64,000 nt of DNA from contig NZ_JBOUVX010000001.1 in the NCBI RefSeq assembly GCF_050789285.1, forward strand, positions 434,001 to 498,000, in the 5' to 3' direction. The position numbers were made by a program, and so were the translations under genes. This DNA is from CAVPWP01 sp050789285 (GTDB lineage: Bacteria > Pseudomonadota > Alphaproteobacteria > Rhodobacterales > Rhodobacteraceae). The notes under the pieces were generated by a model, which was given only the letters and a program-made list of their open reading frames with translations, did not search any database and was not told where the DNA came from. Below are positions 17,500 to 24,797 of this stretch, piece after piece (positions within the stretch are counted from its first letter, which is position 1; each line of letters opens with the position of its first letter).

Positions 17500-17512
17500 G
17501 TATTTGAAATAC
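17500..17512. promoter_or_regulatory. perfect palindrome, candidate NsrR operator
   Basis: GTATTTGAAATAC is a perfect 13-mer palindrome about the central G, in an AT-rich pocket 67 bp before the RIC-like gene and 138 bp before the divergent membrane-protein gene. It shares the GTA...AAATAC pattern with 14172-14184 before nsrR, consistent with NsrR control of both promoters. Confidence 0.55.
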
Positions 17513-17578
17513 TTATTAGACCAATGTTATGCGCCGATCAACCGGTTCGTCCCAACGCCCGCCAGAAGGAAGCTCTCA

Positions 17579-18055
17579 ATGACCGAGCCCGCCGCACCGC
17601 AGGAGACCGAGGCGCTCATCGCGCATATCCTCGAGCGCTATCACGCCGTCCACCGCGCGGAGCTTCCCGAACTCGTCGCGCTGGCCCGCAAGGTGGAGAG
17701 CGTCCATGCCGAGGACCCGGAGGTGCCGTCGGGGATTGCCGAGGCCCTGGCATATCTCCAGCATGCGATTGAGGATCACATGGCCAAGGAGGAGATGATC
17801 CTCTTCCCGGCGATGCGCGCGGGCGGCGGGCAGGGGATCGAGAGCCCGATCGCGGTGATGCGCGCCGATCACGACGACCATGCCGAGGAGGTGGCGCTGA
17901 TCCGGGAACTCACGCTCGACTTCACGCCGCCCGACCATGCCTGCGGCTCGTGGCGCAGGCTCTACGCCGGGACGGCCAAGCTCTTCGACGACCTCGAAGC
18001 CCATATCGCGCTCGAGAACCAGGTGCTCTTCCCGCGCTTCGAGCCCGCCGCATGA
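17579..18055 (+). CDS. RIC/YtfE-like haemerythrin-domain di-iron protein (DnrN type)
   Basis: 158 residues made almost wholly of the ScdA/YtfE-type haemerythrin domain. Probable iron ligands are in HILERYHAVHRAELPEL, LQHAIEDHMAKEEMILFP, MRADHDDHAEEV and DLEAHIALENQVLFPRF, giving the H...H...E...H...H...E pattern. It lacks the N-terminal Cys-containing ScdA_N domain of E. coli YtfE. RIC proteins release iron or act on NO to repair Fe-S centres damaged by nitrosative stress. The start at 17579 follows AGAAGGAAG. Its stop overlaps the 5-FCL start (ATGA), opening an operon that includes nnrS and nnrU. Confidence 0.85.
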   Translation: MTEPAAPQETEALIAHILERYHAVHRAELPELVALARKVESVHAEDPEVPSGIAEALAYLQHAIEDHMAKEEMILFPAMRAGGGQGIESPIAVMRADHDDHAEEVALIRELTLDFTPPDHACGSWRRLYAGTAKLFDDLEAHIALENQVLFPRFEPAA

Positions 18056-18738
18056 GCGGGAGCGGGACATATGCCTCGCCGCCCTGCATGGCGGCCGAGG
18101 TCGATCCCGCCTATTTCGACCCGCAGGGCGTCGATCCCGCGCAGGTGCGCGACGTCGCGCGCTGGCGCCGTGCGGAGCGCATTCGGCTGGCCGCGCTCAG
18201 GGAGGAGCTGGGCCAGTCCGGGCGGGCGCAGGTGAGCGCGGCCATCGCCACGCATCTCGGGACGTTCCTCGCGGCGCATGGCGCGCGGGCGGGCGCCATG
18301 GTGGCGGGCTACTGGCCGATCCGGGGCGAACCCGACCTGCGCCCGCTTCTTGCCCGGCTGCACGAGATGGACGTCAGGGTCGCGCTTCCGGTCGTCGAGA
18401 CGCGGGCCGCGCCGCTCGTCTTCCGCCGCTGGACTCCCCGCATGCGGATTGCGCGCGGCCACTGGAACATCCCCGTCCCGCCGGCAGAGGCGGAGGCTCT
18501 CGTGCCGGACATCTTGATCGCGCCCTGCCTCGGCTGGGACGGGGCGTGCTTCCGGCTGGGCTGGGGCGGGGGCTATTTCGACCGGACGCTCGCGGCGCTC
18601 TCGCCGCGGCCCTTCGCCATCGGCATCGCGCTCGCCGCCGCGCGGCTTCCCACGATCTACCCGCAACCCCATGACGTGCCGATGGACGCCATCGTCACCG
18701 AAGAGGGGCGCGCGGCCGAAAGGACCAACACAGCATGA
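18052..18738 (+). CDS. 5-formyltetrahydrofolate cyclo-ligase
   Basis: 228-residue enzyme that converts 5-formyl-THF to 5,10-methenyl-THF using ATP. The diagnostic LGWGGGYFDRTL is at ~178-189, with GYWPIRGEPDLRPLL and IAPCLGWDG before it and a C-terminal PHDVPMDAIVTE. The first ~35 residues are an extension relative to minimal members. It is translationally coupled on both sides (ATGA overlaps with the RIC-like gene and nnrS), an uncommon place for a folate enzyme and a sign that folate balance is tied to the NO response here. Confidence 0.88.
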   Translation: MSGSGTYASPPCMAAEVDPAYFDPQGVDPAQVRDVARWRRAERIRLAALREELGQSGRAQVSAAIATHLGTFLAAHGARAGAMVAGYWPIRGEPDLRPLLARLHEMDVRVALPVVETRAAPLVFRRWTPRMRIARGHWNIPVPPAEAEALVPDILIAPCLGWDGACFRLGWGGGYFDRTLAALSPRPFAIGIALAAARLPTIYPQPHDVPMDAIVTEEGRAAERTNTA

Positions 18739-19943
18739 CCGCGACCACCGCCGACCGGATGCGCGCCTGGACCGGGCCCGTAATCCTCACCTACGGCTTC
18801 CGGCCCTTCTTCCTCGGCGCGGCGCTCTGGGCGGGGCTCGCTATGGCGCTCTGGGTACCCATGCTCACCGGCCTCATCGTCCTGCCGACCGCCTTCGATC
18901 CCGTGAGCTGGCACGCGCACGAGTTCCTCTTCGGCTATCTCGGCGCGGTCGTCGCGGGCTTCCTGCTGACGGCCGTGCCGAACTGGACGGGGCGGCTGCC
19001 GATCGTGGGCTGGCCGCTCGGCGCGCTCGCGGCGCTCTGGCTTGCCGGACGGCTCGCGGTGGCGGCGTCCGCGGCGCTGCCCGCGGGCCTCGTCGCCGCG
19101 ATCGACCTCGCCTTTCCGGTCGCGCTCGCCGCCGCCATCGGGCGCGAGATCGTGGCGGGCCGGAACTGGCGCAACCTGATCGTGCTCGGCCTGCTCGCGG
19201 TCTTCGCGGCGGGCAACCTCCTCTTCCACTGGGAGGCCGCGCGCGGCGACTACGCGGCGCAGGGCTACGGCTTCCGGCTGGCGCTCGGCGCGGGGCTCAT
19301 GATGATCGCCGTCATCGGCGGGAGGATCGTCCCGTCCTTCACCCGGAACTGGCTCGCGAAGCGCGGCCCCGGGCGGTTGCCGGTCCCGCCGATGCAGCGG
19401 TTCGACCAGGTGGCGCTCCTCGTGCTCCTCGCCGCGCTCCTCCTCTGGGTGGCGCTGCCTTTCGACCTCGCCACGGGCGCCGCGCTGATCCTCGCGGGTG
19501 CGCTGCATCTCGTGCGGCTCGCCCGCTGGGCCGGGCACCGGACGCTGGCCGAGCCGCTCGTCGCGGTCCTCCACGCGGGCTACCTCTTCCTGACCCTTGG
19601 CGCGCTGGCGCTCGGGGCGGAGATCGTGGCGCCCGGCCTCCTCGGCGCGACCGCGGCACAGCACCTCTGGATGGGCGGCGCCATCGGCCTGATGACGCTC
19701 GCGGTGATGACGCGGGCGACGCTCGGCCACACCGGACAGGCGCTCGCGGCGGGCCTGGGGACGGTCGCGATCTACGCGGCGCTCGTCGCGGCGGTCCTCG
19801 CGCGGGTCGCGGCGGGCGTCTGGCCGGAGGAGGCGGGGCTCCTCCATGCGGCGGCGGGCCTCCTGTGGATCGGCGCCTTCGGCGGCTTCGCCCTCGTCTA
19901 CGGCCGCCTCCTCCTGCGGCTTCCCCCCGCGAAGGCGCGCTGA
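18735..19943 (+). CDS. nnrS: NnrS family haem-copper membrane protein
   Basis: 402 residues with about twelve membrane helices. Family marks: LTYGFRPFFLGAALWAGLAM near the N-terminus, SWHAHEFLFGYLGAVVAGFL with the conserved HxHE, LTAVPNWTGRLP, and GGRIVPSFTRNWL in mid-protein. NnrS proteins bind haem and copper and protect against NO and its iron complexes in denitrifiers. It starts four bases inside the 5-FCL gene and is followed 9 bp later by nnrU. Confidence 0.92.
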   Translation: MTATTADRMRAWTGPVILTYGFRPFFLGAALWAGLAMALWVPMLTGLIVLPTAFDPVSWHAHEFLFGYLGAVVAGFLLTAVPNWTGRLPIVGWPLGALAALWLAGRLAVAASAALPAGLVAAIDLAFPVALAAAIGREIVAGRNWRNLIVLGLLAVFAAGNLLFHWEAARGDYAAQGYGFRLALGAGLMMIAVIGGRIVPSFTRNWLAKRGPGRLPVPPMQRFDQVALLVLLAALLLWVALPFDLATGAALILAGALHLVRLARWAGHRTLAEPLVAVLHAGYLFLTLGALALGAEIVAPGLLGATAAQHLWMGGAIGLMTLAVMTRATLGHTGQALAAGLGTVAIYAALVAAVLARVAAGVWPEEAGLLHAAAGLLWIGAFGGFALVYGRLLLRLPPAKAR

Positions 19944-19952
19944 GGCGAAGGC

Positions 19953-20621
19953 ATGGGCTGGACGGAATACGCGGCGGCCTTCGCGGCCTTCTTCCTGACG
20001 CACGCGCTGCCGATCCGGCCGCCGCTCCGGCCCTGGCTCGTGGCGCGTCTTGGGCCGCAGGGTTTCGGTCTGGCCTATTCGGCGCTGTCGCTCGCCGTGC
20101 TCGCCTGGCTCATCGGAGCGGCGGGCCGCGCGCCCTTCGTGCCGCTCTGGCCCTGGGCGTCCTGGCAACTCCACGTGCCTCTCGCCGCCATGCTGCCCGT
20201 TTGCCTGATCCTTGCCATGGCCATCGGCCGACCGAATCCCTTCTCCTTCGGAGGCGCGCGGAACGAGGCGTTCGATCCCGCCCGCCCGGGGGTCGTCCGG
20301 CTGACCCGGCACCCGCTGCTCCTTGCGCTCGCGATTTGGGCCACCGCCCATGTCGTGCCGAACGGAGACCTCGCCCATGTGCTGCTGTTCGGAACCTTCG
20401 CGGTCTTCGCGGTCCTTGGCGGACGGCTGGTCGACCGGCGGAAGCGCCGCGAGATGGGGGCGGACTGGGCGCGTCTCGACGCCGCGCGCAAGGCGGCCCC
20501 GCTTCCTCCGCCGCCGCGCTCGTGGCCAGCCTTCGGGCTGCGCCTCGCGCTCGGTGCCGAGCTCTACTTCGGGCTTCTGTGGCTCCACCCCTGGCTCTTC
20601 GGGGTCAGCCCCCTGCCGTGA
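19953..20621 (+). CDS. nnrU: NnrU family membrane protein
   Basis: 222 residues with about six membrane helices. It shows the NnrU layout: FFLTHALPIRPPLRPWLVARL at the N-terminus, GFGLAYSALSLAVLAWLI, and VVRLTRHPLLLALAIWATAH with the conserved RHP...H, then GGRLVDRRKRR. It is related to isoprenylcysteine methyltransferase-fold membrane proteins. In Rhodobacter, nnrU is linked to nitrite/NO reduction; the biochemical role is unsettled. Last gene of the RIC-5FCL-nnrS-nnrU operon. Confidence 0.9.
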   Translation: MGWTEYAAAFAAFFLTHALPIRPPLRPWLVARLGPQGFGLAYSALSLAVLAWLIGAAGRAPFVPLWPWASWQLHVPLAAMLPVCLILAMAIGRPNPFSFGGARNEAFDPARPGVVRLTRHPLLLALAIWATAHVVPNGDLAHVLLFGTFAVFAVLGGRLVDRRKRREMGADWARLDAARKAAPLPPPPRSWPAFGLRLALGAELYFGLLWLHPWLFGVSPLP

Positions 20622-20734
20622 TGGGAGGGGCGTTCCCGCGGCGAAAAACCTTCGCCCAAGGCGAGCCGCAGGCCGCTACTGCGCGCGGGGCGATGCGGCC
20701 CATGCCGGATCACGTCGCCCGCACCCGGATGCGA

Positions 20735-21052
20735 TCAGCGCTTCGCGTCCTCGTCCTCGATCCATGTCTTGGCTGCGACGGCGCGCGGCAGACCCAGCGG
20801 GCCGATCGCCAGAAGCGCCACCTGGACCAGCGCCGCCTCGTCGATGCCTTGCGCACGGGCGCGTCGGCTGTGGGAGTGGACGGCGCCCTCGGATCCCGCG
20901 CCGATGGCGAGGGCGAGTTTGACGAGGCGGCGCTCGCGCTCCGTCATGGTTCCGGCCTCGGCGCAGGCCTTGCCGAGAGCAGCATAGGCTTTCCACACGT
21001 CGGGATGTTCAGTGGCGAGATCCCCAGCGGCGCCGGGCAGGGATGCGGACAT
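20735..21052 (-). CDS. carboxymuconolactone decarboxylase/AhpD-fold protein without redox cysteines
   Basis: ~105-residue CMD-domain protein (ERRLVKLALAIGAGSEGAVH, SHSRRARAQGIDEAALVQVA). In AhpD-like members the ExxCxxCxxxH motif carries the peroxidase cysteines; here EGAVHSHSRRA has no Cys, so thiol peroxidase activity is unlikely. The ATG at 21052 follows a GAGGAG at good spacing; an ATG 60 bp upstream would overlap the narR end. It lies just downstream of narR on the same strand (10-bp gap), so they are probably co-transcribed. Confidence 0.78.
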   Translation of the reverse strand: MSASLPGAAGDLATEHPDVWKAYAALGKACAEAGTMTERERRLVKLALAIGAGSEGAVHSHSRRARAQGIDEAALVQVALLAIGPLGLPRAVAAKTWIEDEDAKR

Positions 21053-21062
21053 CTGGAACTCC

Positions 21063-21761
21063 TCAGGTTCGATGGTCGTCGATGAGCGGCGACGGTTGGG
21101 CGAAGCGCTCAAGCTCGGCCTGATCCCGGATGAAGATCCGGGCGCCGTTGATCTCGATACCGTAGGGTTCGATGCTTCTGAAGGCCCGGCTGAGGTTTTC
21201 GGGCGTCATGCCGAGAAACGACGCGATGCGCTTCTTGTCATAAGGAAGGTCGAAGGCTGCCGCGCCGCTCTGGCGCTTCTGTTCCCGCAGAAGGTAATTC
21301 GCGAGCCGTTCGAGCGAGGTGCGGAGCTTGAGATCCTTCGTCGTCTTGACGACCGACCGGTAGCACTGGGCGAGTTCGGCCACGATGGCGCGCGCGAATT
21401 GTCCATCGCGGTCGAAGGCGGCGCGGACGTCCTGACTGGGAATGAGCGCGATCCGGCTCCGTTCCAGCGTTCTGGCAGACATGAGGTAGGGCGCGTCGCG
21501 GATCGTGGCGGCAAGGATGAAGGTCGCGACCGGCCGGACCGTGGCCATGCTGGTCTCGCGGCCACTCCAGCCTGAGTAGAGCTCCACTGCACCCTCGATG
21601 ACGACATGGAGAAAGTCCGCCGGCTCGCCTTCGGCGATGAGGTCGATCTGCGCGGGGAAGTTCTGCACATAGGATCCGCGCATCAGTGCATCGAAATTGC
21701 TCGCGTCCATCTCGCGGAACAGCGGCAGTTCACGAACGTTGTTCAGGTGCGAATCCGGCAT
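21063..21761 (-). CDS. narR: Crp/Fnr-family regulator of nitrate respiration, NarR-like
   Basis: ~232-residue Crp/Fnr regulator. The cyclic-nucleotide-like domain (FLHVVIEGAVELYSGWSG) precedes a long dimer helix and a C-terminal winged helix with recognition segment FLGMTPENLSRAFRSI, whose E..SR reads TTGAT-type sites. No N-terminal cysteine cluster for [4Fe-4S] is present in this form, unlike FNR. Divergent placement from a fused narK and narGHJI matches Paracoccus narR, whose product activates nar genes in response to nitrate or nitrite. The ATG at 21761 is preferred over one 141 bp upstream, which would extend the protein across an FNR-like box. Confidence 0.8.
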   Translation of the reverse strand: MPDSHLNNVRELPLFREMDASNFDALMRGSYVQNFPAQIDLIAEGEPADFLHVVIEGAVELYSGWSGRETSMATVRPVATFILAATIRDAPYLMSARTLERSRIALIPSQDVRAAFDRDGQFARAIVAELAQCYRSVVKTTKDLKLRTSLERLANYLLREQKRQSGAAAFDLPYDKKRIASFLGMTPENLSRAFRSIEPYGIEINGARIFIRDQAELERFAQPSPLIDDHRT

Positions 21762-21803
21762 CTTGTGTCCAGGGCGAAAGCCTCGGGGCAGTTTTCCGCT
21801 TGA

Positions 21804-21817
21804 TTGATAATTGTCAA
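21804..21817. promoter_or_regulatory. FNR/NarR-type box near narR
   Basis: TTGATAATTGTCAA matches TTGAT-N4-ATCAA at nine of ten defined positions. It lies 43 bp before the narR ATG, suitable for auto-control or FnrL control of narR. Confidence 0.65.
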
Positions 21818-21917
21818 GATTAGAATTGACGCACCGCTCCCCAGAACATGATGCGGCCTGCAGCGCAACATGACAGAATTCGCTAAGCGATTTATTTCGC
21901 ACGCAATTTTGCGAAAC

Positions 21918-21931
21918 CTGATCCAGATCAA
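21918..21931. promoter_or_regulatory. FNR/NarR-type box upstream of narK
   Basis: CTGATCCAGATCAA matches TTGAT-N4-ATCAA with one change (C for the first T). It sits 82 bp before the narK ATG, near the distance expected for activation from about -41.5 with a leader. Likely drives narKGHJI anaerobically. Confidence 0.65.
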
Positions 21932-22012
21932 CAAATCTCTGGGCACCGGGCGGCAGGTCTGGCGGCGAACCCTCGCGGGCTTCGTCACGTCATTCCTGCA
22001 GGAGACCCTGCC

Positions 22013-24733
22013 ATGCAATCCGTCGCCACCGCCTCACGCGCCGATCAGAACCGCGCGCTCGGGCTGAGCACTGTCGCCTTCACTGCCTGCTTCGCTGTGT
22101 GGACGATCTTCTCAATCATCGGCGTTGCCATCAAGGACGAGCTCGGCCTCAACGACACCCAGTTCGGGCTCCTTGTCGCGACGCCGATCCTGACCGGGTC
22201 GCTTACGCGCATCTTCCTCGGCGTCTGGACCGAGAAATACGGCGGGCGGCTGGTCTTCTCGGCACAGATGCTTCTCGCGGCGCTCGCCACATGGGCGCTG
22301 ACGCTCGCGGACACCTACCCGATGTACCTCCTCGCGGCGCTCGGCGTGGGCCTTGCCGGCGGGTCGTTCATCATCGGCGTGGCCTATGTCAGCCGCTGGT
22401 ACGACGCCGGCCACCAGGGCACGGCGCTCGGCATCTTCGGTGCGGGGAACGTCGGCGCGGCCATCACCAAGTTCGTGGCGCCCTTCGTTATGGTCGCCTA
22501 TGGCTGGCAGGGCGTGGCGAACGTCTGGGCCGCAGGCCTCGCGATCATGGCGGTCGTGTTCTTCCTCTTCGCCAAGGACGATCCGCAACTGGTCGAGCGC
22601 CGTCGGACCGGCGTTCGCGCGCCCTCCTTCGCCGAGCAGTTCGCGCCGCTGAAGAACCTCCAGGTATGGCGCTTCTCGCTCTACTACTTCTTCGTCTTCG
22701 GGGCGTTCGTCGCGCTCGCGCTCTGGCTGCCGCATTACCTGATCGACGTCTACGGCGTCGACGTGAAGACGGCGGGCATGGCGGCGGCTTCCTTCAGCCT
22801 TTCGGCCTCGCTGTTCCGAGCCTATGGCGGGCATCTCAGCGACAAGTTCGGCGCCCGGGCGGTCATGTACTGGACCTTCGGTTTCAGCCTCGTCTTCCTC
22901 TTCATGCTGTCCTACCCGCCGACCGACTACGTCATCCAAGGCAAGGACGGCGCCATCGCCTTCTCGACCTCGATGGGGCTCTGGCCCTTCGTCATCCTGC
23001 TCTTCGCGCTCGGCTTCTTCATGAGCCTCGGCAAGGCCGCGGTCTTCAAGCACATCCCGGTCTACTACCCGAACCACGTGGGTGCGGTCGGCGGCCTCGT
23101 CGGCATGATCGGGGGCCTCGGCGGCTTCGTCCTACCCATCGCCTTCGGCGCGCTTCTCGACCTCACGGGCATCTACACCTCCTGCTTCGCGCTCCTCTTC
23201 GTGCTCGTCGGCATCGCGCTGTCCTGGATGCACCTCTCGATCCGGGCGATGGAGCGGAAGGCGCGCGGGGCGGAACTCGACCAGCTCCCGGCGCTGCCGG
23301 AGATGGAAGAGATCCACGTCCCTGGCCGGACCGAGATGCCGCGCGTGCTCGAGGACTGGCACCCCGAGGATCCGGTGTTCTGGGCCGAGACGGGCCGGCG
23401 CATCGCGCGCCGGAACCTGTGGATCTCGATCCCGGCGCTGCTTCTGGCCTTCTCGGTCTGGATGGTCTGGTCGATGGTCGTGGCCCGGCTCCCCGCCATC
23501 GGCTTCGCCTTCACGTCCGAACAGCTCTTCTGGCTCGCGGCGCTCCCGGCGCTCTCGGGTGCGACGCTCCGCATCTTCTACGGCTTCATGGTGCCGATCT
23601 TCGGCGGACGGCTCTGGACGACGCTCTCGACCGCGTCGCTCCTCCTGCCCGCCATTGGGATCGGCTACGCGGTGCAGAACCCCGAGACGCCCTACATCAT
23701 CTTCCTGTCGCTGGCGCTTCTCTGCGGGCTCGGCGGGGCCAACTTCGCCTCGTCGATGGCCAACATCGGCTACTTCTTCCCGAAGGCCGAGAAGGGCAAC
23801 GCGCTCGCGCTCAACGCCGGTCTCGGCAACCTCGGGGTCAGCGTCATGCAGTTCCTCGTGCCCATCGTCATCACGGCGGGCGTCTTCGGAGCCATGGGCG
23901 GCGCGCCGCAGGAATTGTCCGACGGCGGCCAGCTCTGGATGCAGAACGCGGGCTTCGTTTGGGTGCCCTTCATCATCGCGGCGACAGTCGCGGCCTGGGT
24001 CGGCATGAATGACATCGCCGATGCGAAGGCCTCCTTCGCCCAGCAGGCGGTGATCTTCGGACGCACTCACAACTGGCTGATGTGCGTGCTCTACATCGGC
24101 ACCTTCGGTAGCTTCATCGGCTACTCGGCCGGCTTCCCGTTGCTCACGAAGATCGCCTTCCCCGAGGTGAACGCGCTCCAGTACGTCTTCCTCGGGCCAC
24201 TCGTGGGCGCGCTGTCGCGAGCCGGCACGGGCTGGGTCAGCGACCGTTGGGGCGGGGGGCGCGTGACCTTCTGGGTCTTCGCGGGCATGATCCTCGCGGT
24301 CTTCGGGGTGATCACGGCGCTCCAGGCGGGGTCGTTCATCGGGTTCTTCGCGGGCTTCATGGCGCTCTTCGCACTGACCGGCGTAGGCAACGCCTCGACC
24401 TTCCAGATGATCCCCGCGATCATGGGCCGCGAAGTGCCGCGCCTCATGCCCAACCTCGGGCCGGTCGAGCGGGCACGCCAGATCGCCATGGAATCGGGCG
24501 GGATCGTCGCCTTCACTTCGGCCATCGGCGCCTATGGCGGGTTCTTCATCCCCAAGGCCTACGGCACGTCGATCGCGATGACCGGCAGCCCGGTGGGCGC
24601 GCTCTGGCTATTCCTCGGCTTCTACGTGCTCTGCCTTGCCATCACCTGGGCGGCCTACACACGGCGGGGCGGGCTTCTCCACGACATCGAGCATGGACGG
24701 AGCGCCACAGCCGCCGCCCAGCCTGCCGAATGA
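22013..24733 (+). CDS. narK: fused NarK1-NarK2 nitrate/nitrite transporter
   Basis: 906 residues, two complete major-facilitator halves in one chain, ~24 membrane helices. The first half (~1-420) carries GVAIKDELGLNDTQFGLLVA and the second (~460-900) starts ISIPALLLAFSVWMVWSMVV. Nitrate-signature stretches appear in both halves: GVGLAGGSFIIGVAYVS in the first, and the equivalent LLCGLGGANFASSMANIGYF in the second. Such fusions occur in Paracoccus; there NarK1 is a nitrate/proton symporter and NarK2 a nitrate/nitrite antiporter. It precedes narG by 64 bp on the same strand. Leucine codons are CTC-rich, unlike narGHJI downstream. Confidence 0.93.
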   Translation: MQSVATASRADQNRALGLSTVAFTACFAVWTIFSIIGVAIKDELGLNDTQFGLLVATPILTGSLTRIFLGVWTEKYGGRLVFSAQMLLAALATWALTLADTYPMYLLAALGVGLAGGSFIIGVAYVSRWYDAGHQGTALGIFGAGNVGAAITKFVAPFVMVAYGWQGVANVWAAGLAIMAVVFFLFAKDDPQLVERRRTGVRAPSFAEQFAPLKNLQVWRFSLYYFFVFGAFVALALWLPHYLIDVYGVDVKTAGMAAASFSLSASLFRAYGGHLSDKFGARAVMYWTFGFSLVFLFMLSYPPTDYVIQGKDGAIAFSTSMGLWPFVILLFALGFFMSLGKAAVFKHIPVYYPNHVGAVGGLVGMIGGLGGFVLPIAFGALLDLTGIYTSCFALLFVLVGIALSWMHLSIRAMERKARGAELDQLPALPEMEEIHVPGRTEMPRVLEDWHPEDPVFWAETGRRIARRNLWISIPALLLAFSVWMVWSMVVARLPAIGFAFTSEQLFWLAALPALSGATLRIFYGFMVPIFGGRLWTTLSTASLLLPAIGIGYAVQNPETPYIIFLSLALLCGLGGANFASSMANIGYFFPKAEKGNALALNAGLGNLGVSVMQFLVPIVITAGVFGAMGGAPQELSDGGQLWMQNAGFVWVPFIIAATVAAWVGMNDIADAKASFAQQAVIFGRTHNWLMCVLYIGTFGSFIGYSAGFPLLTKIAFPEVNALQYVFLGPLVGALSRAGTGWVSDRWGGGRVTFWVFAGMILAVFGVITALQAGSFIGFFAGFMALFALTGVGNASTFQMIPAIMGREVPRLMPNLGPVERARQIAMESGGIVAFTSAIGAYGGFFIPKAYGTSIAMTGSPVGALWLFLGFYVLCLAITWAAYTRRGGLLHDIEHGRSATAAAQPAE

Positions 24734-24797
24734 CCGACACGCAGCTTCGGGGCGGCCCTGACGCCGCCCGGACACCGATACCCGAAAGGACAGCCAG

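Noticed and set aside
18657..20588. 643-codon open frame on the minus strand opposite nnrS and nnrU
   Set aside because: Antisense shadow in GC-rich coding DNA; the protein is Arg/Glu/Pro-rich low-complexity without domains, while the plus strand gives clear NnrS/NnrU.
22013..24733. narK as two separate genes
   Set aside because: One uninterrupted frame joins both halves with no internal SD or stop; a fusion is known in Paracoccus.
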